Below, piece by piece: positions 15,464 to 23,524 of a stretch of DNA of 38,832 bases. Source of the stretch: Meridianimarinicoccus zhengii (GTDB lineage: Bacteria > Pseudomonadota > Alphaproteobacteria > Rhodobacterales > Rhodobacteraceae); assembly GCF_003254465.1 (NCBI RefSeq), contig NZ_QDFI01000040.1:1-38832 (forward strand), written 5' to 3'. The first letter of the stretch is position 1. Each line of letters opens with the position of its first letter. The translations under genes were made by a program, and so were the position numbers. The notes under the pieces are model-generated. The model was not told where the DNA came from and ran no database searches. It saw only the letters and a list, made by a program, of their open reading frames with translations.

Positions 15464-15841
15464 TCAGAACTCCCACCGTCCTTGCCGCGCGTCGTCGCCG
15501 ACGCGCATCTGGCGGCGATAGTTCGTGATCGTGCGGGTGTGCAGGCCGCAGGCCAGGGCCACCTCGCTCAGGCTGTGACCCTTCTTAAGAAGGCGCATCG
15601 CCTCGGCCCGCCGCCCGCCGGCCCCACGCGCGGATCCTGTCGGCAGCACCAGCTTGCCCGCCCCGAAATGCTCCGCCATGCGCATCGCCGCGTCGTGCCC
15701 GACGATGCCTGCCAGCTGGCTGCCGCCGATCCGCTGAGGGATCGTGATCTCGGTGCCGCCGCGTGCCGCCAGCAGCTTCATGGTCGCGGGTTCGCCGATC
15801 AGGTCGACCAGCTCCGCCGCAAGGCCGAACCATTCAGTCAT
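15464..15841 (-). CDS. Mor-family transcriptional activator
   Basis: 125 residues of the Mor/C family, which in Mu activates middle or late promoters. The N-terminal dimerisation part (WFGLAAELVDLIGEPATMKL) is followed by the helix-turn-helix region AEAMRLLKKGHSLSEVALAC and GLHTRTITNYRRQ near the C-terminus. The ATG at 15841 overlaps the upstream 76-aa gene by 8 bases. Only this one Mor/C-type gene is visible, so it probably drives the late operon alone. A 120-base gap separates it from the cargo cassette. Confidence 0.92.
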   Translation of the reverse strand: MTEWFGLAAELVDLIGEPATMKLLAARGGTEITIPQRIGGSQLAGIVGHDAAMRMAEHFGAGKLVLPTGSARGAGGRRAEAMRLLKKGHSLSEVALACGLHTRTITNYRRQMRVGDDARQGRWEF

Positions 15842-16064
15842 CGCAGATCCTCCGCGGGTCGCTGTGGGTGCGGTAAACGGTGACGACGTTCTCCCCCTCC
15901 AGCCGGAAGGTGAAACCGTCCTTCTTCAGCCCGCAGGCACCGACCGCGACCGCGGTCTCCACCTGCGTGGCGATCAGCGCGCGCACGGCCTCGATGTCGT
16001 AGCCCATCACGCGCTCCATGTAGCGCAGCACGGCGTGGTCGGTGACATGCGGGCGGCGCGGCAT
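15834..16064 (-). CDS. Small conserved phage protein upstream of Mor
   Basis: 76 residues (MPRRPHVTDHAVLRYMERVM onward). The segment HVTDHAVLRYMERVMGYDIE and the beta-rich CGLKKDGFTFRLEGENVVTV form a pattern I recall in proteins beside Mor in alphaproteobacterial Mu-like phages, but no function is known to me. The His-x-Ala-x-x-R-Y motif could be a small RNase or nucleic-acid binding element; that is speculation. It overlaps Mor by 8 bases and follows GemA by 3 bases. Confidence 0.65.
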   Translation of the reverse strand: MPRRPHVTDHAVLRYMERVMGYDIEAVRALIATQVETAVAVGACGLKKDGFTFRLEGENVVTVYRTHSDPRRICDD

Positions 16065-16067
16065 CGC

Positions 16068-16520
16068 TCACACCTTGTGCGTCGGCACGCCCTCGCGGGC
16101 ACACCAGGACTTCAGGGCCTCGATCACGGCGGCGATCTGGTCGGCCTCGCGCAGCATGTCGATATCGGCGGGCACCGATCCCCAGACGTCACCGAACCGC
16201 CGCCGCACGAACGCGTTCAGCCCGGCCCGGCCGGGCGTGTCGAGCTTGCCCGCGCGCCCCAGGGCGCCCCACAGGGCATGCACGAGGCGCAGGTCGGCAC
16301 GCGGGGCGCGGGGGTGGCGCTGCGGCGCGCCCTTGCCCGCGTGGGGCTGGAAACCACGGGCCTTCAGCGCATCGACCACCGCTGCCAGCTCCACCTCCGT
16401 CATCTCGGACATGGACGCCTTGCCGGTGGCCACCAGCTGCAGGTCGCGCCGCGTGTCGGCATCGATGCCCAGCTCGCGGCAGCCGACATGGATCAGCTTC
16501 TGCAGGTCGCGCGCGCCCAT
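16068..16520 (-). CDS. GemA-like regulatory protein (Mu gp16)
   Basis: 150 residues. The N-terminus LQKLIHVGCRELGIDADTRR followed by LVATGKASMSEMTEVELAAV and a later LRLVHALWGALGRAGKLD is the GemA/DUF1018 signature. In Mu this protein modulates host gene expression and DNA topology early in infection. The ATG at 16520 is one base after the TGA of DUF3164 (TGACATG). Intact by length. Confidence 0.9.
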   Translation of the reverse strand: MGARDLQKLIHVGCRELGIDADTRRDLQLVATGKASMSEMTEVELAAVVDALKARGFQPHAGKGAPQRHPRAPRADLRLVHALWGALGRAGKLDTPGRAGLNAFVRRRFGDVWGSVPADIDMLREADQIAAVIEALKSWCAREGVPTHKV

Positions 16521-16521
16521 G

Positions 16522-17136
16522 TCACACCTTCGCCAGGTCGAGCGGGATGGCGTCGCGCCGCCCGGTCTCGGGGTTGCGGCGGTAGAAGCGGACATAGGTC
16601 GTGCTGTCATGCACGCGCAGCGCGTCGCCGATCGCGTCCATCGCGCGCTTCCATTCCGCATCCTCGATCGCCAGCCGTCGCAGGGACAGCACGCGGTGCG
16701 TGTCGATCCGGCCCGCCTTGTTGACCTGGAACGCGTGTTCGACCAGCACCCGGATGTTGTCGCTCGCCCCCGCGGCCCAGCGTTCGATGCAGGCGTCCAC
16801 CAGCGCCTTCGCGTTCTGCAGCTCGGGACCGAAGGACAGGCTTTCCGACACCGCGATCTGCATCTCGACCGTTCCGTCATAGCTGCGGAACGACACGTTG
16901 CCCTTCCGCCCGCCGCGCGTGCTTTCGTATTCCTGCGCCAGCAGATCGAGGAACGCGCCCGCTTCGTCCATGGCCTCCTTCTTGAACTGCGCCAGCGTGG
17001 CATTCAGGTTCTCCGCCAGGCTGGCGTAGCGGCGCACCATCTCGTCCTCCAGCTTGTGCTGGGGCTTCACCTTGGCCTCCGGCACCAGCGTGCCGTCGGG
17101 GCCTTTCATGTACCCTGCCGGGATCTCGGTCTGCAT
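16522..17136 (-). CDS. DUF3164 phage protein
   Basis: 204 residues; DUF3164 members are frequent in Mu-like phages between the transposition and Mor regions, with no settled function (a nucleoid- or sulfate-related role has been mentioned, unproven). The N-terminal tag IPAGYMKGPDGTLVPEAKVK and the core VRRYASLAENLNATLAQFKK with YDGTVEMQIAVSESLSFG are typical. The ATG at 17136 lies behind AGGAGA. Its start is only two bases from the stop of the broken regulator upstream. Confidence 0.85.
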   Translation of the reverse strand: MQTEIPAGYMKGPDGTLVPEAKVKPQHKLEDEMVRRYASLAENLNATLAQFKKEAMDEAGAFLDLLAQEYESTRGGRKGNVSFRSYDGTVEMQIAVSESLSFGPELQNAKALVDACIERWAAGASDNIRVLVEHAFQVNKAGRIDTHRVLSLRRLAIEDAEWKRAMDAIGDALRVHDSTTYVRFYRRNPETGRRDAIPLDLAKV

Positions 17137-17138
17137 GC

Positions 17139-17476
17139 TCAGTCTCCTTTCGGGTTGACGGGTTCGCCCAGCACGGCCGCGATCAGCCGTGGGCTTGTGG
17201 CCAGGCGCGACAGCATCGCGTCGGCCAGGTCGTTCACGTTGTCCCCGCGCAGGTCGGCCTGCCGCTCCAATGCGGTGCGGGTGTCCCTTGCGACCCACGG
17301 CCGGCCCATGTACGGCCCCGCTCGAAGGACGGCACGTCGTGCCCCTGCCGCCGCAGCACCTTGAGCTGGTGGTAGACGGTGTCGACCTTGACCCCGAGCA
17401 TCCTGGCGATCACCGGGGGGCGTCGGCCTTCGCGCGCCAGACGCAGGTAATCGGCCAGCCGGTTGTAGCGGTTCAT
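17139..17476 (-). pseudogene. Frame-shifted paralogue of the neighbouring HTH protein
   Basis: The N-terminal half (MNRYNRLADYLRLAREGRRP, HTH at ARMLGVKVDTVYHQLKVL) is in one frame from ATG 17476, and the matching C-terminal half (ALERQADLRGDNVNDLADAM to the stop at 17139) is in another. The break falls at the C-run 17316-17319 (a G-run in the sense strand): one additional G would restore an unbroken protein of about 112 residues aligning along its full length with the 109-aa protein encoded next door. It is either a real mutation, a sequencing error in the homopolymer, or a programmed shift. Starting frame ends at 17234 after 80 residues. Confidence 0.75.
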
Positions 17477-17802
17477 GGCTCATCTCCGTCCAGCAGCACG
17501 GCCAGCACCCGGTCGCTGGCCACGATCTTCGCCAGCAGCCGCTCGGCCAGCATGTGCGGGTCGCCACCGCGCCGCATGGCCTGCAACGCCAGCAGGCTGC
17601 GCGTCTTGCGCGACACCCGCACCGTGGCCGACAGCGGGCCGGGGACAGGGCCGGTCGAGAAGCGGGGCACGTCGATGCCCCGCTTGCGCGCCCGGGACAG
17701 CGCCTCGTGGACCATGTGGGGCGTGCACCCCAGCATCCCGGCGATGACGGCGGGACGGTGCCCCTTGCGGGCCTCGGCGATGATCTTCTCAGCTCTGCTC
17801 AC
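17473..17802 (-). CDS. Small helix-turn-helix regulator (intact paralogue)
   Basis: 109 residues from GTG 17802, six bases after AAGGAGG. The N-terminal HTH is IIAEARKGHRPAVIAGMLGC followed by TPHMVHEALSRARKRG; the C-terminal part (SLLALQAMRRGGDPHMLAER) is helical. It is a homologue of the broken gene downstream, so the two come from a tandem duplication. It overlaps the 130-aa gene by 14 bases and shares ATGA with the pseudogene. Likely an early regulator or DNA-binding accessory protein. Confidence 0.75.
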   Translation of the reverse strand: MSRAEKIIAEARKGHRPAVIAGMLGCTPHMVHEALSRARKRGIDVPRFSTGPVPGPLSATVRVSRKTRSLLALQAMRRGGDPHMLAERLLAKIVASDRVLAVLLDGDEP

Positions 17803-18181
17803 GGGACACCTCCTTCGCGTTGCGCGGGCAGGCGCGGCAGGCCCGGAACATCTGCGCACGCTGCGCGTTGTGGCCCGAGAATGTCCGGGACCGGGCGCGC
17901 CAGTCCTGGCAGACCTGCGCCGGGATGGTGCCCAGCTGCGGGCATTCGACCACCGACCGCATCAGTACGCCGCGCACGCGCTGTTCCACCGCGTCCATGT
18001 CGCCGGTGTATTTCCGGCGCAGCACGTTGCTCACCAGCGACGGCGACCGGTCGAGCCGCCTGGCCACCTGGTTCTGGCTGGTCTGCGCGCAGGCCGCGGC
18101 CAGTTCGGCGATCCAGTCGGGCATGTCCGCGCCCCACGCCCTGCGGGCGATCTCCATAGGTCCCATCATCGGCGGCGTCAT
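17789..18181 (-). CDS. HTH protein with a Cys-rich C-terminus
   Basis: 130 residues. A helix-turn-helix (TSQNQVARRLDRSPSLVSNV, about 34-53, then LRRKYTGDMDAVEQRVRG) resembles the Cro/XRE class. The C-terminal half contains Cys in VECPQLGTIPAQVCQDW and RACRACPRN: four or five Cys that could bind a metal or an iron-sulfur cluster, giving a redox- or metal-responsive regulator; this is inference. The ATG at 18181 shares ATGA with the upstream gene. It and the two neighbouring genes make an array of three HTH proteins. Confidence 0.75.
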   Translation of the reverse strand: MTPPMMGPMEIARRAWGADMPDWIAELAAACAQTSQNQVARRLDRSPSLVSNVLRRKYTGDMDAVEQRVRGVLMRSVVECPQLGTIPAQVCQDWRARSRTFSGHNAQRAQMFRACRACPRNAKEVSREQS

Positions 18182-18720
18182 GACGTCGGCTCCGGCACAT
18201 GGGGATATGTTCGGGTGTTCGGGTCCCACACCGCGCGCACGCGCCGCTCGACGGGCGCGCGCGGCCCGGTGTTCCGCGCCAGCGCGTACAGGGCCGGTGC
18301 ACGGCCCGGCTGGGCGGGGCGCAGCACCCGCAGATAGCCCGCGCGCATCAGCATCCGGCAATAGGCGTGGGCGTCCTCGGCCGTCACGGGGGCATCGGGC
18401 GTGCAGCTATGCATCTGGACGTCCGCGGCCGAGAAGCTCGCCAGGTGCCGGATCGTCCGCCACATGTTCTCGGTGGGGCTGTGCGTCATCGCGGGCATCC
18501 GGCGCCCGCCGGCGATGCGCCAGACGTGGCGGCGCCGGGCCCCCTTGCCCTCGCACACGGCGCGGCCTTCCCGGCCCCAGGCCGGCACCATCTTGCGCAC
18601 CAGGCCGACGCGGACCTGCGATTTCGCCGACAGCGAATACACCGTGAACGTGCCCATGGCGCAGGCGACGGACCACGCCCGGCGTTCCTGCTCGGCGACC
18701 GACAGACGCGGGGCGATCAT
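18178..18720 (-). CDS. Phage protein with probable winged-helix segment
   Basis: 180 residues (MIAPRLSVAEQERRAWSVAC onward). The N-terminal region looks like a small DNA-binding or swapped-helix part (SAKSQVRVGLVRKMVPAWGR), and a second segment (MWRTIRHLASFSAADVQMHS, then AHAYCRMLMRAGYLRVLRPA) reads as a winged helix. No named family. It sits directly behind MuB, overlapping it by 4 bases, and is common in position to unannotated genes of Mu-like phages in this group. Probably early-expressed. Confidence 0.65.
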   Translation of the reverse strand: MIAPRLSVAEQERRAWSVACAMGTFTVYSLSAKSQVRVGLVRKMVPAWGREGRAVCEGKGARRRHVWRIAGGRRMPAMTHSPTENMWRTIRHLASFSAADVQMHSCTPDAPVTAEDAHAYCRMLMRAGYLRVLRPAQPGRAPALYALARNTGPRAPVERRVRAVWDPNTRTYPHVPEPTS

Positions 18721-19460
18721 GCCAGCCCCCGCCGCGGGATCGGGGCCTCGCCCGTGTAGAACGCGCGCCCTTTCCAGTCCCCGGTCCCGACGGTGTCGAG
18801 CCCGTTCAGCTCGGCATGCTCGCGCACCAGATCGAGGTTGATGCACATCCGCCGCACGGATCCCGCGGACTGCTTCATCAACAGGTCCTTCAACGGCTCT
18901 TCAATGGCGATGTCCGGGCAGCGCATCTTCTGCAGGAGCGCCAGGTCCTGCGCGGTGCCGGGCTCGGCGGGCGTCCAGCGCAGCATGCGCCCGTGCACCC
19001 GTTCCCAGCGCCGCAGCTTCTGCGGCAGCAGTTCCTCGCCGATCAGGATGACCGGCGAGAAGCTGCTCTCGTAGATGTCGCGGACGATCTCGACCATCTT
19101 CTTCTGCACCAGGACGTCGGCCTCGTCGATCAGCAGGGCCATGCCCGTCACCGCGAGCTGCTCGGCGATCTGGTCGACCATTCCCGCGACGGTATTGGCC
19201 GCGGGCACCCCGAGATCGGCGAGGATCGCCTCGCACAGCTTCTTGCGGGTCCAGACGGATTTCATCTGCACGAGGCACGCGGTTTCGGCGTTCGCGGCAT
19301 AGATCGCCGCGGTGGATTTCCCGTAGCCGGACGGGCCATAGAACGTCCCCATGCCGGGCAGCCCGTGGCCGCGGTTCTGCACCTGCTTGAGCAGCGTCAG
19401 GAACGCCTGCACGTTCCGGATCGGCGCGAAACTGTTGTAGAGCGTCATGGGTTCTGTCAT
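18717..19460 (-). CDS. MuB-like transposition ATPase
   Basis: 247 residues of the AAA+ family; MuB binds target DNA, delivers it to the MuA transpososome and enforces target immunity. Walker A is GPSGYGKS (42-49) and Walker B MALLIDEAD (107-115). It is shorter than Mu gpB (312) and lacks its N-terminal extension, as in BcepMu-type phages. The ATG at 19460 lies 8 bases after GGAGG. It follows the transposase with a 58-base gap. Confidence 0.93.
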   Translation of the reverse strand: MTEPMTLYNSFAPIRNVQAFLTLLKQVQNRGHGLPGMGTFYGPSGYGKSTAAIYAANAETACLVQMKSVWTRKKLCEAILADLGVPAANTVAGMVDQIAEQLAVTGMALLIDEADVLVQKKMVEIVRDIYESSFSPVILIGEELLPQKLRRWERVHGRMLRWTPAEPGTAQDLALLQKMRCPDIAIEEPLKDLLMKQSAGSVRRMCINLDLVREHAELNGLDTVGTGDWKGRAFYTGEAPIPRRGLA

Positions 19461-19518
19461 CTTTCAGTCCTCCAAGTGAGGGTGCCGTCGGGGGTGCTGG
19501 TCCCCGGCGGCACCATGT

Positions 19519-21642
19519 TCAGCCGAGCCATTCGGCCCCGTAGTGATCCACCATCTGTTCGAACGCGGCGTACTCCGCCTGCCGTTGGTAGGCGTCGAGC
19601 CAGCGTTGCTGCGTCGGCTTCACGGCCTCGCCATCGGCGATGCGCCGCTCCAGTTCCTTGGCCTGCAGGTACCGCTCCCGCGCCTCGTCCTTCTGGACGG
19701 GCGTCTTGCCCCGCGCGGCGGCGATCTGCGTCACCGGCGCCGGGGCCGCGCGACGCTGCGTCGGCAACTCGGGCTGGGGCGCCGGGGCAGGGCGCTTCGC
19801 GAACTCGGGCTTGATCAGCTTCGCTTCCGGGATCTCGGCCGGGGCAGGGGCGCTCGCATCCAGTGCCGCACCCAGTTCCACGGTGCGCAGGCGCTTGTGC
19901 GCCTTCGCCGCGGCCTTCTCCGCCGACATCCAGCGCTTGCGGGCACTGTTGTGCAGCCGCGCCTCGTCGAGGTCGAAGAACCCGCCGCGCTCGTGGCAGG
20001 CGGCAAGGCCCAGATACGCACCGTCCAGGGCATAGACATGCAGGCCCGACCACAGGTCCGCCGGGTCGAACCGCGCGATCACCCGCTCGCCCGCGATCCC
20101 GTGCATCCAGTCCGACCAGTACCGGTTGTCCATGAAAGCGATCTGCCCGGTGCTGCGATCCGCGCGCACACCCTCGGCCCCCATCAGCCACAACCGGCGC
20201 TGCTCGGCGGTGGCCTTGCGGATGGGCGCCTGCGGATAGGCGGCATCGAATGTTTCGATGAAACTGCGGCCCCGCGCGGTGTCCGTGCGCCGCCCGTCGC
20301 GGGCGTTGTGCTCTTCGATCCCCTCGGCCAGCACGCCCATGAACGCTTCGATGTCGATGGCGCGGCTGCCGTAATTCTCGGGCTTCGCGTCCGGGCGGTT
20401 GCCGGTATAGGCGCCTGCGAAACGCGGATCCTTGGCGATCCCGTCGCACATGTCGCGGAACGCGCGCTCGATCGGCTTCGACTGCCCGGCATAGGGCGTC
20501 GCCCAGTGGATATCGACATCGAGCGCACGCAATACGCCCTGGATGTCGTCATCCTTGATCTTGAACCGGTGCCGCGTCTGCGCCTGGCCTGTCAGGAACT
20601 TGTTCGCGAACTCCCGCCCGTTATCCAGCAACATGTGATCCGGGATCCCGAACCGCTCGATCATGTCGCCGATGCACAGGCTGACATCCGTCTTGTTCGG
20701 GTTCCGCGACAGCCGCCACGACACGATCCGGCCCGAATAGATGTCCTGCATCGCACACATCTGCGGGCGCAGGATCTCCGGCTCCGGGTCGCCCTCGAAC
20801 CGCGGCCAGCGCACGAACACGTCGAACTTGTGATAGTCCGCGTTCACGGCTTCCATCGGGTGCAGCGACCGCTTGTCCCGGCGCTGCGGCGGATAGAGCC
20901 GCTTCAGCGCGTCCACGCCCTTGCGCATGTAGATCTGCGCGCTCCGGCTCACCTCTGCGTTCAGCCGCCGCCGGGCCGTCTGCTCGGTCAGCGCCTCGAT
21001 GCCCTCGGCGCGTGCGATGCGCACCGCCCGGCGATACGCCGTCGAAAACGACGGGGCCTCCAGCCGCAGGAAATCGGACTTCAGCAGGTCCATGAACCGC
21101 GGGTCGGCCTCGGCGCGGCGTGTCTTGCGCCGCGCCATCCGGTGGCGCGGGGCAAGATACGCCAGCCGGTCGTCGGCCCGCACGCCCTCGACCAGCGCGA
21201 ACCATGTCCAGATCGTGCGATGCCCGACGCCGCGCAGCCGGGCGATCTCGTGCACCGCGTGATCGCGGCTCGCCCCGCCGGTTTCCAGCATTTCCACCGC
21301 CTGGATGATCTCCAGCCGCGCCCGCGCCTTGTCGCGCACGGCCTCGGGCAACGCCTCGAACGCCACCCACGCCGCGTCGCGATCCGCGTGGGCCGGGGCA
21401 GGCTCGGCCACGGGCGTGCGCGCAGCCAGCAGCGCCTGCTGCGCGCGCTGCGGGAACAGCGACCAGTGATACTCCCACCCGCCCCCGCGCCCCGTGCGCC
21501 GCCGCGCGAAACCGCGCTGCGCCCGCCACGCGAACCGGTCGGCCATCGCGTTCACGTTCCGCTTCGTCGTGGGCATGTCTGGCAGCGCCGCGGCGGCGAT
21601 CTCTGCGGCGGTCCACCATGTCTGGTCGGGCGCGTCGCTCAT
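19519..21642 (-). CDS. MuA-like DDE transposase
   Basis: 707 residues, the enzyme that cuts and joins the prophage ends. N-terminal Mu DNA-binding domain: TWWTAAEIAAAALPDMPTTK then WRAQRGFARRRTGRG (about 8-52). The catalytic triad is complete: Asp269 in AVNADYHKFDVFV, Asp340 in HMLLDNGREFANK, Glu392 in QSKPIERAFRDM, nearly the same numbering as MuA (269/336/392). A C-terminal basic linker and helical tail (DEARERYLQAKELERRIADG) resemble MuA domain III, which contacts MuB. The ATG at 21642 shares ATGA with the ParB-like stop; the longer upstream reading overlaps that gene. Confidence 0.96.
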   Translation of the reverse strand: MSDAPDQTWWTAAEIAAAALPDMPTTKRNVNAMADRFAWRAQRGFARRRTGRGGGWEYHWSLFPQRAQQALLAARTPVAEPAPAHADRDAAWVAFEALPEAVRDKARARLEIIQAVEMLETGGASRDHAVHEIARLRGVGHRTIWTWFALVEGVRADDRLAYLAPRHRMARRKTRRAEADPRFMDLLKSDFLRLEAPSFSTAYRRAVRIARAEGIEALTEQTARRRLNAEVSRSAQIYMRKGVDALKRLYPPQRRDKRSLHPMEAVNADYHKFDVFVRWPRFEGDPEPEILRPQMCAMQDIYSGRIVSWRLSRNPNKTDVSLCIGDMIERFGIPDHMLLDNGREFANKFLTGQAQTRHRFKIKDDDIQGVLRALDVDIHWATPYAGQSKPIERAFRDMCDGIAKDPRFAGAYTGNRPDAKPENYGSRAIDIEAFMGVLAEGIEEHNARDGRRTDTARGRSFIETFDAAYPQAPIRKATAEQRRLWLMGAEGVRADRSTGQIAFMDNRYWSDWMHGIAGERVIARFDPADLWSGLHVYALDGAYLGLAACHERGGFFDLDEARLHNSARKRWMSAEKAAAKAHKRLRTVELGAALDASAPAPAEIPEAKLIKPEFAKRPAPAPQPELPTQRRAAPAPVTQIAAARGKTPVQKDEARERYLQAKELERRIADGEAVKPTQQRWLDAYQRQAEYAAFEQMVDHYGAEWLG

Positions 21643-22460
21643 ACGGCACCGCCCTTCGGCAGGCTCTTCGCGAGGTCCTTCGGCAGCCGCGCGACGAACC
21701 GCTTGCGCGCGGCCAGCGGCGCGCGGTCCCAGGCCTTGCACAGGGCCGTATAGGCCGCATCGATCGGGTCGGGCTGCGCGGCCGGGGTCTTGCGCGCGGC
21801 GATGGCCTGCGCCGCGGTCCTGGCCCGCCCCTCCGCCAGCGCATCGACCACGTCGTAGCGCGTCACCGTGTCGGGGATCTTGGAAATCGCCTGCAGGTCC
21901 TTCAGGTTGACCGGCCTCGGCGCAAGGCGCAGCTTGGCGATCTCGTCGGGCTGCAGTGCATCGCCTGCCGCCATGATGCGCGAGACGTGGCGCACCGATA
22001 TGCCGCGCGCCTCCGCCAGCGTCGATGCAAGTGACTTCGATGTCTCTTGCATCCAGCGACCGGCAGCGCCAGCCGCCCCCTGCTTGGTTTCGGGGTGCAT
22101 CTCCTGGTAGACCCGACGCCGCGCCGACAGGAAAACCGCAAGATCGAGCGGCGTCAGATCGGCCCCGACCAGGTTCGCATCGGCTTCCAGAAGCCGCGCC
22201 TCGTCATCCCTGCACATCACGACGACAGCCGGGATCTCTGCCCGCTCGAGCCGCCGCATCGCTTCAAGGCGATGCGCGCCGTCCAGCAGAACATCCCCGC
22301 CGGGCGTGCGCCGCACGAGGATCCGGGTCAGAAACCCGTGCGCGCCGATCGCATCCACCAGCGCCGACACCGCATCCTCGGACACGGGCCGCAGCCGCGA
22401 AGTCTCGCGGACATCTGCGACGGGCAGAACGTGGATCGTGGTCAGGAATTCAACGGCCAT
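21639..22460 (-). CDS. ParB-like nuclease-fold/partition protein
   Basis: 273 residues with the ParB N-terminal domain: VADVRETSRLRPVSEDAVSA, LVDAIGAHGFLTRILVRRTP, DVLLDGAHRLEAMRRLERAE and DEARLLEADANLVGADLTPL (about 15-105); GAHR is the family's CTP/phosphate-binding arginine motif. A helix-turn-helix (LASTLAEARGISVRHVSRIM) follows at about 145-165. It lies immediately before the transposase, an arrangement frequent in Mu-like phages of alphaproteobacteria. It may act in replication or in binding phage DNA rather than plasmid-type partition; no ParA is present. Confidence 0.88.
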   Translation of the reverse strand: MAVEFLTTIHVLPVADVRETSRLRPVSEDAVSALVDAIGAHGFLTRILVRRTPGGDVLLDGAHRLEAMRRLERAEIPAVVVMCRDDEARLLEADANLVGADLTPLDLAVFLSARRRVYQEMHPETKQGAAGAAGRWMQETSKSLASTLAEARGISVRHVSRIMAAGDALQPDEIAKLRLAPRPVNLKDLQAISKIPDTVTRYDVVDALAEGRARTAAQAIAARKTPAAQPDPIDAAYTALCKAWDRAPLAARKRFVARLPKDLAKSLPKGGAV

Positions 22461-22464
22461 TCAT

Positions 22465-22731
22465 TCACCCGTAAAACTGTGCGCAAAGGGTCGCGCGGGG
22501 GCGGCAGTTCCTGCACATCCGGTGCCCCGCATGTTCGCTCTGGAACGTCTCACCGCAGCTGATGCAGGCCCGCTCCTTGCGTTTGGGGCGTTCCCGCACG
22601 ACTAGCTGGTCGAGCCCGATCTCGGCACTGGACCGCGTCGCATACCGCCGCAGGATCCGGCCTTCGCGCACGACGGCCCAGAACGCGCCATCGTCGTCGG
22701 CCATGCGCATCACGCGGGCCGGCGCGCTCAT
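22465..22731 (-). CDS. Small zinc-ribbon phage protein
   Basis: 88 residues. A four-Cys ribbon is visible at the C-terminus: CISCGETFQSEHAGHRMCRNC (Cys-x2-Cys, then a His/Gly-rich loop, then Cys-x2-Cys, about 57-77). The N-terminal half (VMRMADDDGAFWAVVREGRI) may form a small beta sheet. The ATG at 22731 shares ATGA with the next gene upstream, and 4 bases separate its stop from ParB. A nucleic-acid-binding role is inferred from the ribbon only. Confidence 0.7.
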   Translation of the reverse strand: MSAPARVMRMADDDGAFWAVVREGRILRRYATRSSAEIGLDQLVVRERPKRKERACISCGETFQSEHAGHRMCRNCRPRATLCAQFYG

Positions 22732-23084
22732 GACGCGTCCCCGGCATCGAACCCGCGATCGTCCGCGCTATCACCGGTCATGCCGCGCTCGATCAGCACG
22801 TCCTCGAAGAACCCGATCAAGCCGCGGTTTGTCAGGTCGGAATAGGCTTCAAGCACCGTGTCGACCTCCCGGTCGAACGCCGCGCAGGCGCTGTCGCCAC
22901 GGCCTGTGCCGCCATGCTCCGCGATCTCGCGGTCAAGCTGCAGGCAGCGGTGCAGCCCGTCCCGCAGGGCCTGCCAGACCTGCACATCGCTGGGTGCCGC
23001 GGTGTCGGGTGGGGCCTCGGTCTCGGGCGGTGCTGCGCCATGTGTCGGGCCATGTGTCGGGGCTGTCTCGGCGATGCTGGTCAT
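22728..23084 (-). CDS. Small phage protein with acidic C-terminus
   Basis: 118 residues (MTSIAETAPTHGPTHGAAPP onward). The first 30 residues are Pro/Thr/His-rich with short repeats (THGPTHG) and look disordered. The rest (VQVWQALRDGLHRCLQLDRE, VDTVLEAYSDLTNRGLIGFF) is helical and acidic. No family recognised. It is tiled between neighbours by 4-base overlaps on both sides, which supports that it is a gene. Confidence 0.6.
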   Translation of the reverse strand: MTSIAETAPTHGPTHGAAPPETEAPPDTAAPSDVQVWQALRDGLHRCLQLDREIAEHGGTGRGDSACAAFDREVDTVLEAYSDLTNRGLIGFFEDVLIERGMTGDSADDRGFDAGDAS

Positions 23085-23380
23085 CCGAAAGCTACTCCTG
23101 CCAGAAGGAAGATGATGACGATCGCGACCAGGCTCCCCAGCGCGATCACGTCGCCGATCACGCTGTCCTGAACCCTGTCGCTGACCGCGACGATCGCGCG
23201 CCAGGCGGAACGGAGGGAGGAGGACCCGCCCCGCCCGGCGCGCACCCCGGCAGGCTGAACCGCCGGGATCTCGGAAACGAAAGGCGCATCGGCATCGCGG
23301 ATCGGCCCGCGGATGATGCGCGTGCTGCGGTGCGGCGCACGACGCGCGCGCGGCATCACGGGATCGAGCGGCCCGCCCAT
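23081..23380 (-). CDS. Small single-pass membrane protein (start uncertain)
   Basis: About 99 residues from ATG 23380; alternatives are GTG 23392 and ATG 23356. None has a convincing ribosome-binding site. The N-terminus is basic and Pro-rich (MPRARRAPHRSTRIIRGPIR), and the C-terminus is one hydrophobic helix (VIALGSLVAIVIIFLLAGVA) ending right at the membrane. It is the first leftward gene beyond the inserted rightward cassette, and a hairpin (23398-23438) covers its upstream region. Function unknown. Confidence 0.6.
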   Translation of the reverse strand: MGGPLDPVMPRARRAPHRSTRIIRGPIRDADAPFVSEIPAVQPAGVRAGRGGSSSLRSAWRAIVAVSDRVQDSVIGDVIALGSLVAIVIIFLLAGVAFG

Positions 23381-23397
23381 CACGAGGCCCACGCGTC

Positions 23398-23438
23398 GCG
23401 CATCTGGTAAGGGCGTGTGTGCGCGCCACCAGATGTGC
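23398..23438. promoter_or_regulatory. Strong imperfect inverted repeat, possible terminator or operator
   Basis: An 11-base arm (GCGCATCTGGT, 23398-23408) faces its near-complement (ACCAGATGTGC, 23428-23438, one mismatch), with inner GGCG/CGCC pairing extending the stem. It lies between the leftward membrane-protein gene and the rightward cassette start at 23525. It could end leaky leftward transcription, or be a binding site controlling the divergent genes; no T-run favours the second. Confidence 0.45.
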
Positions 23439-23524
23439 TACCTTGGCGGCACCGGAGAGAGTCGCACCTCCCCCCGGCGCCTGGCACCCTCATGTGCAGG
23501 ATGAAACACACAAGGATGATCTGA

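Noticed and set aside
19543-21753. A 736-codon rightward open frame
   Set aside because: It mirrors the MuA transposase gene, whose DDE motifs are intact on the other strand.
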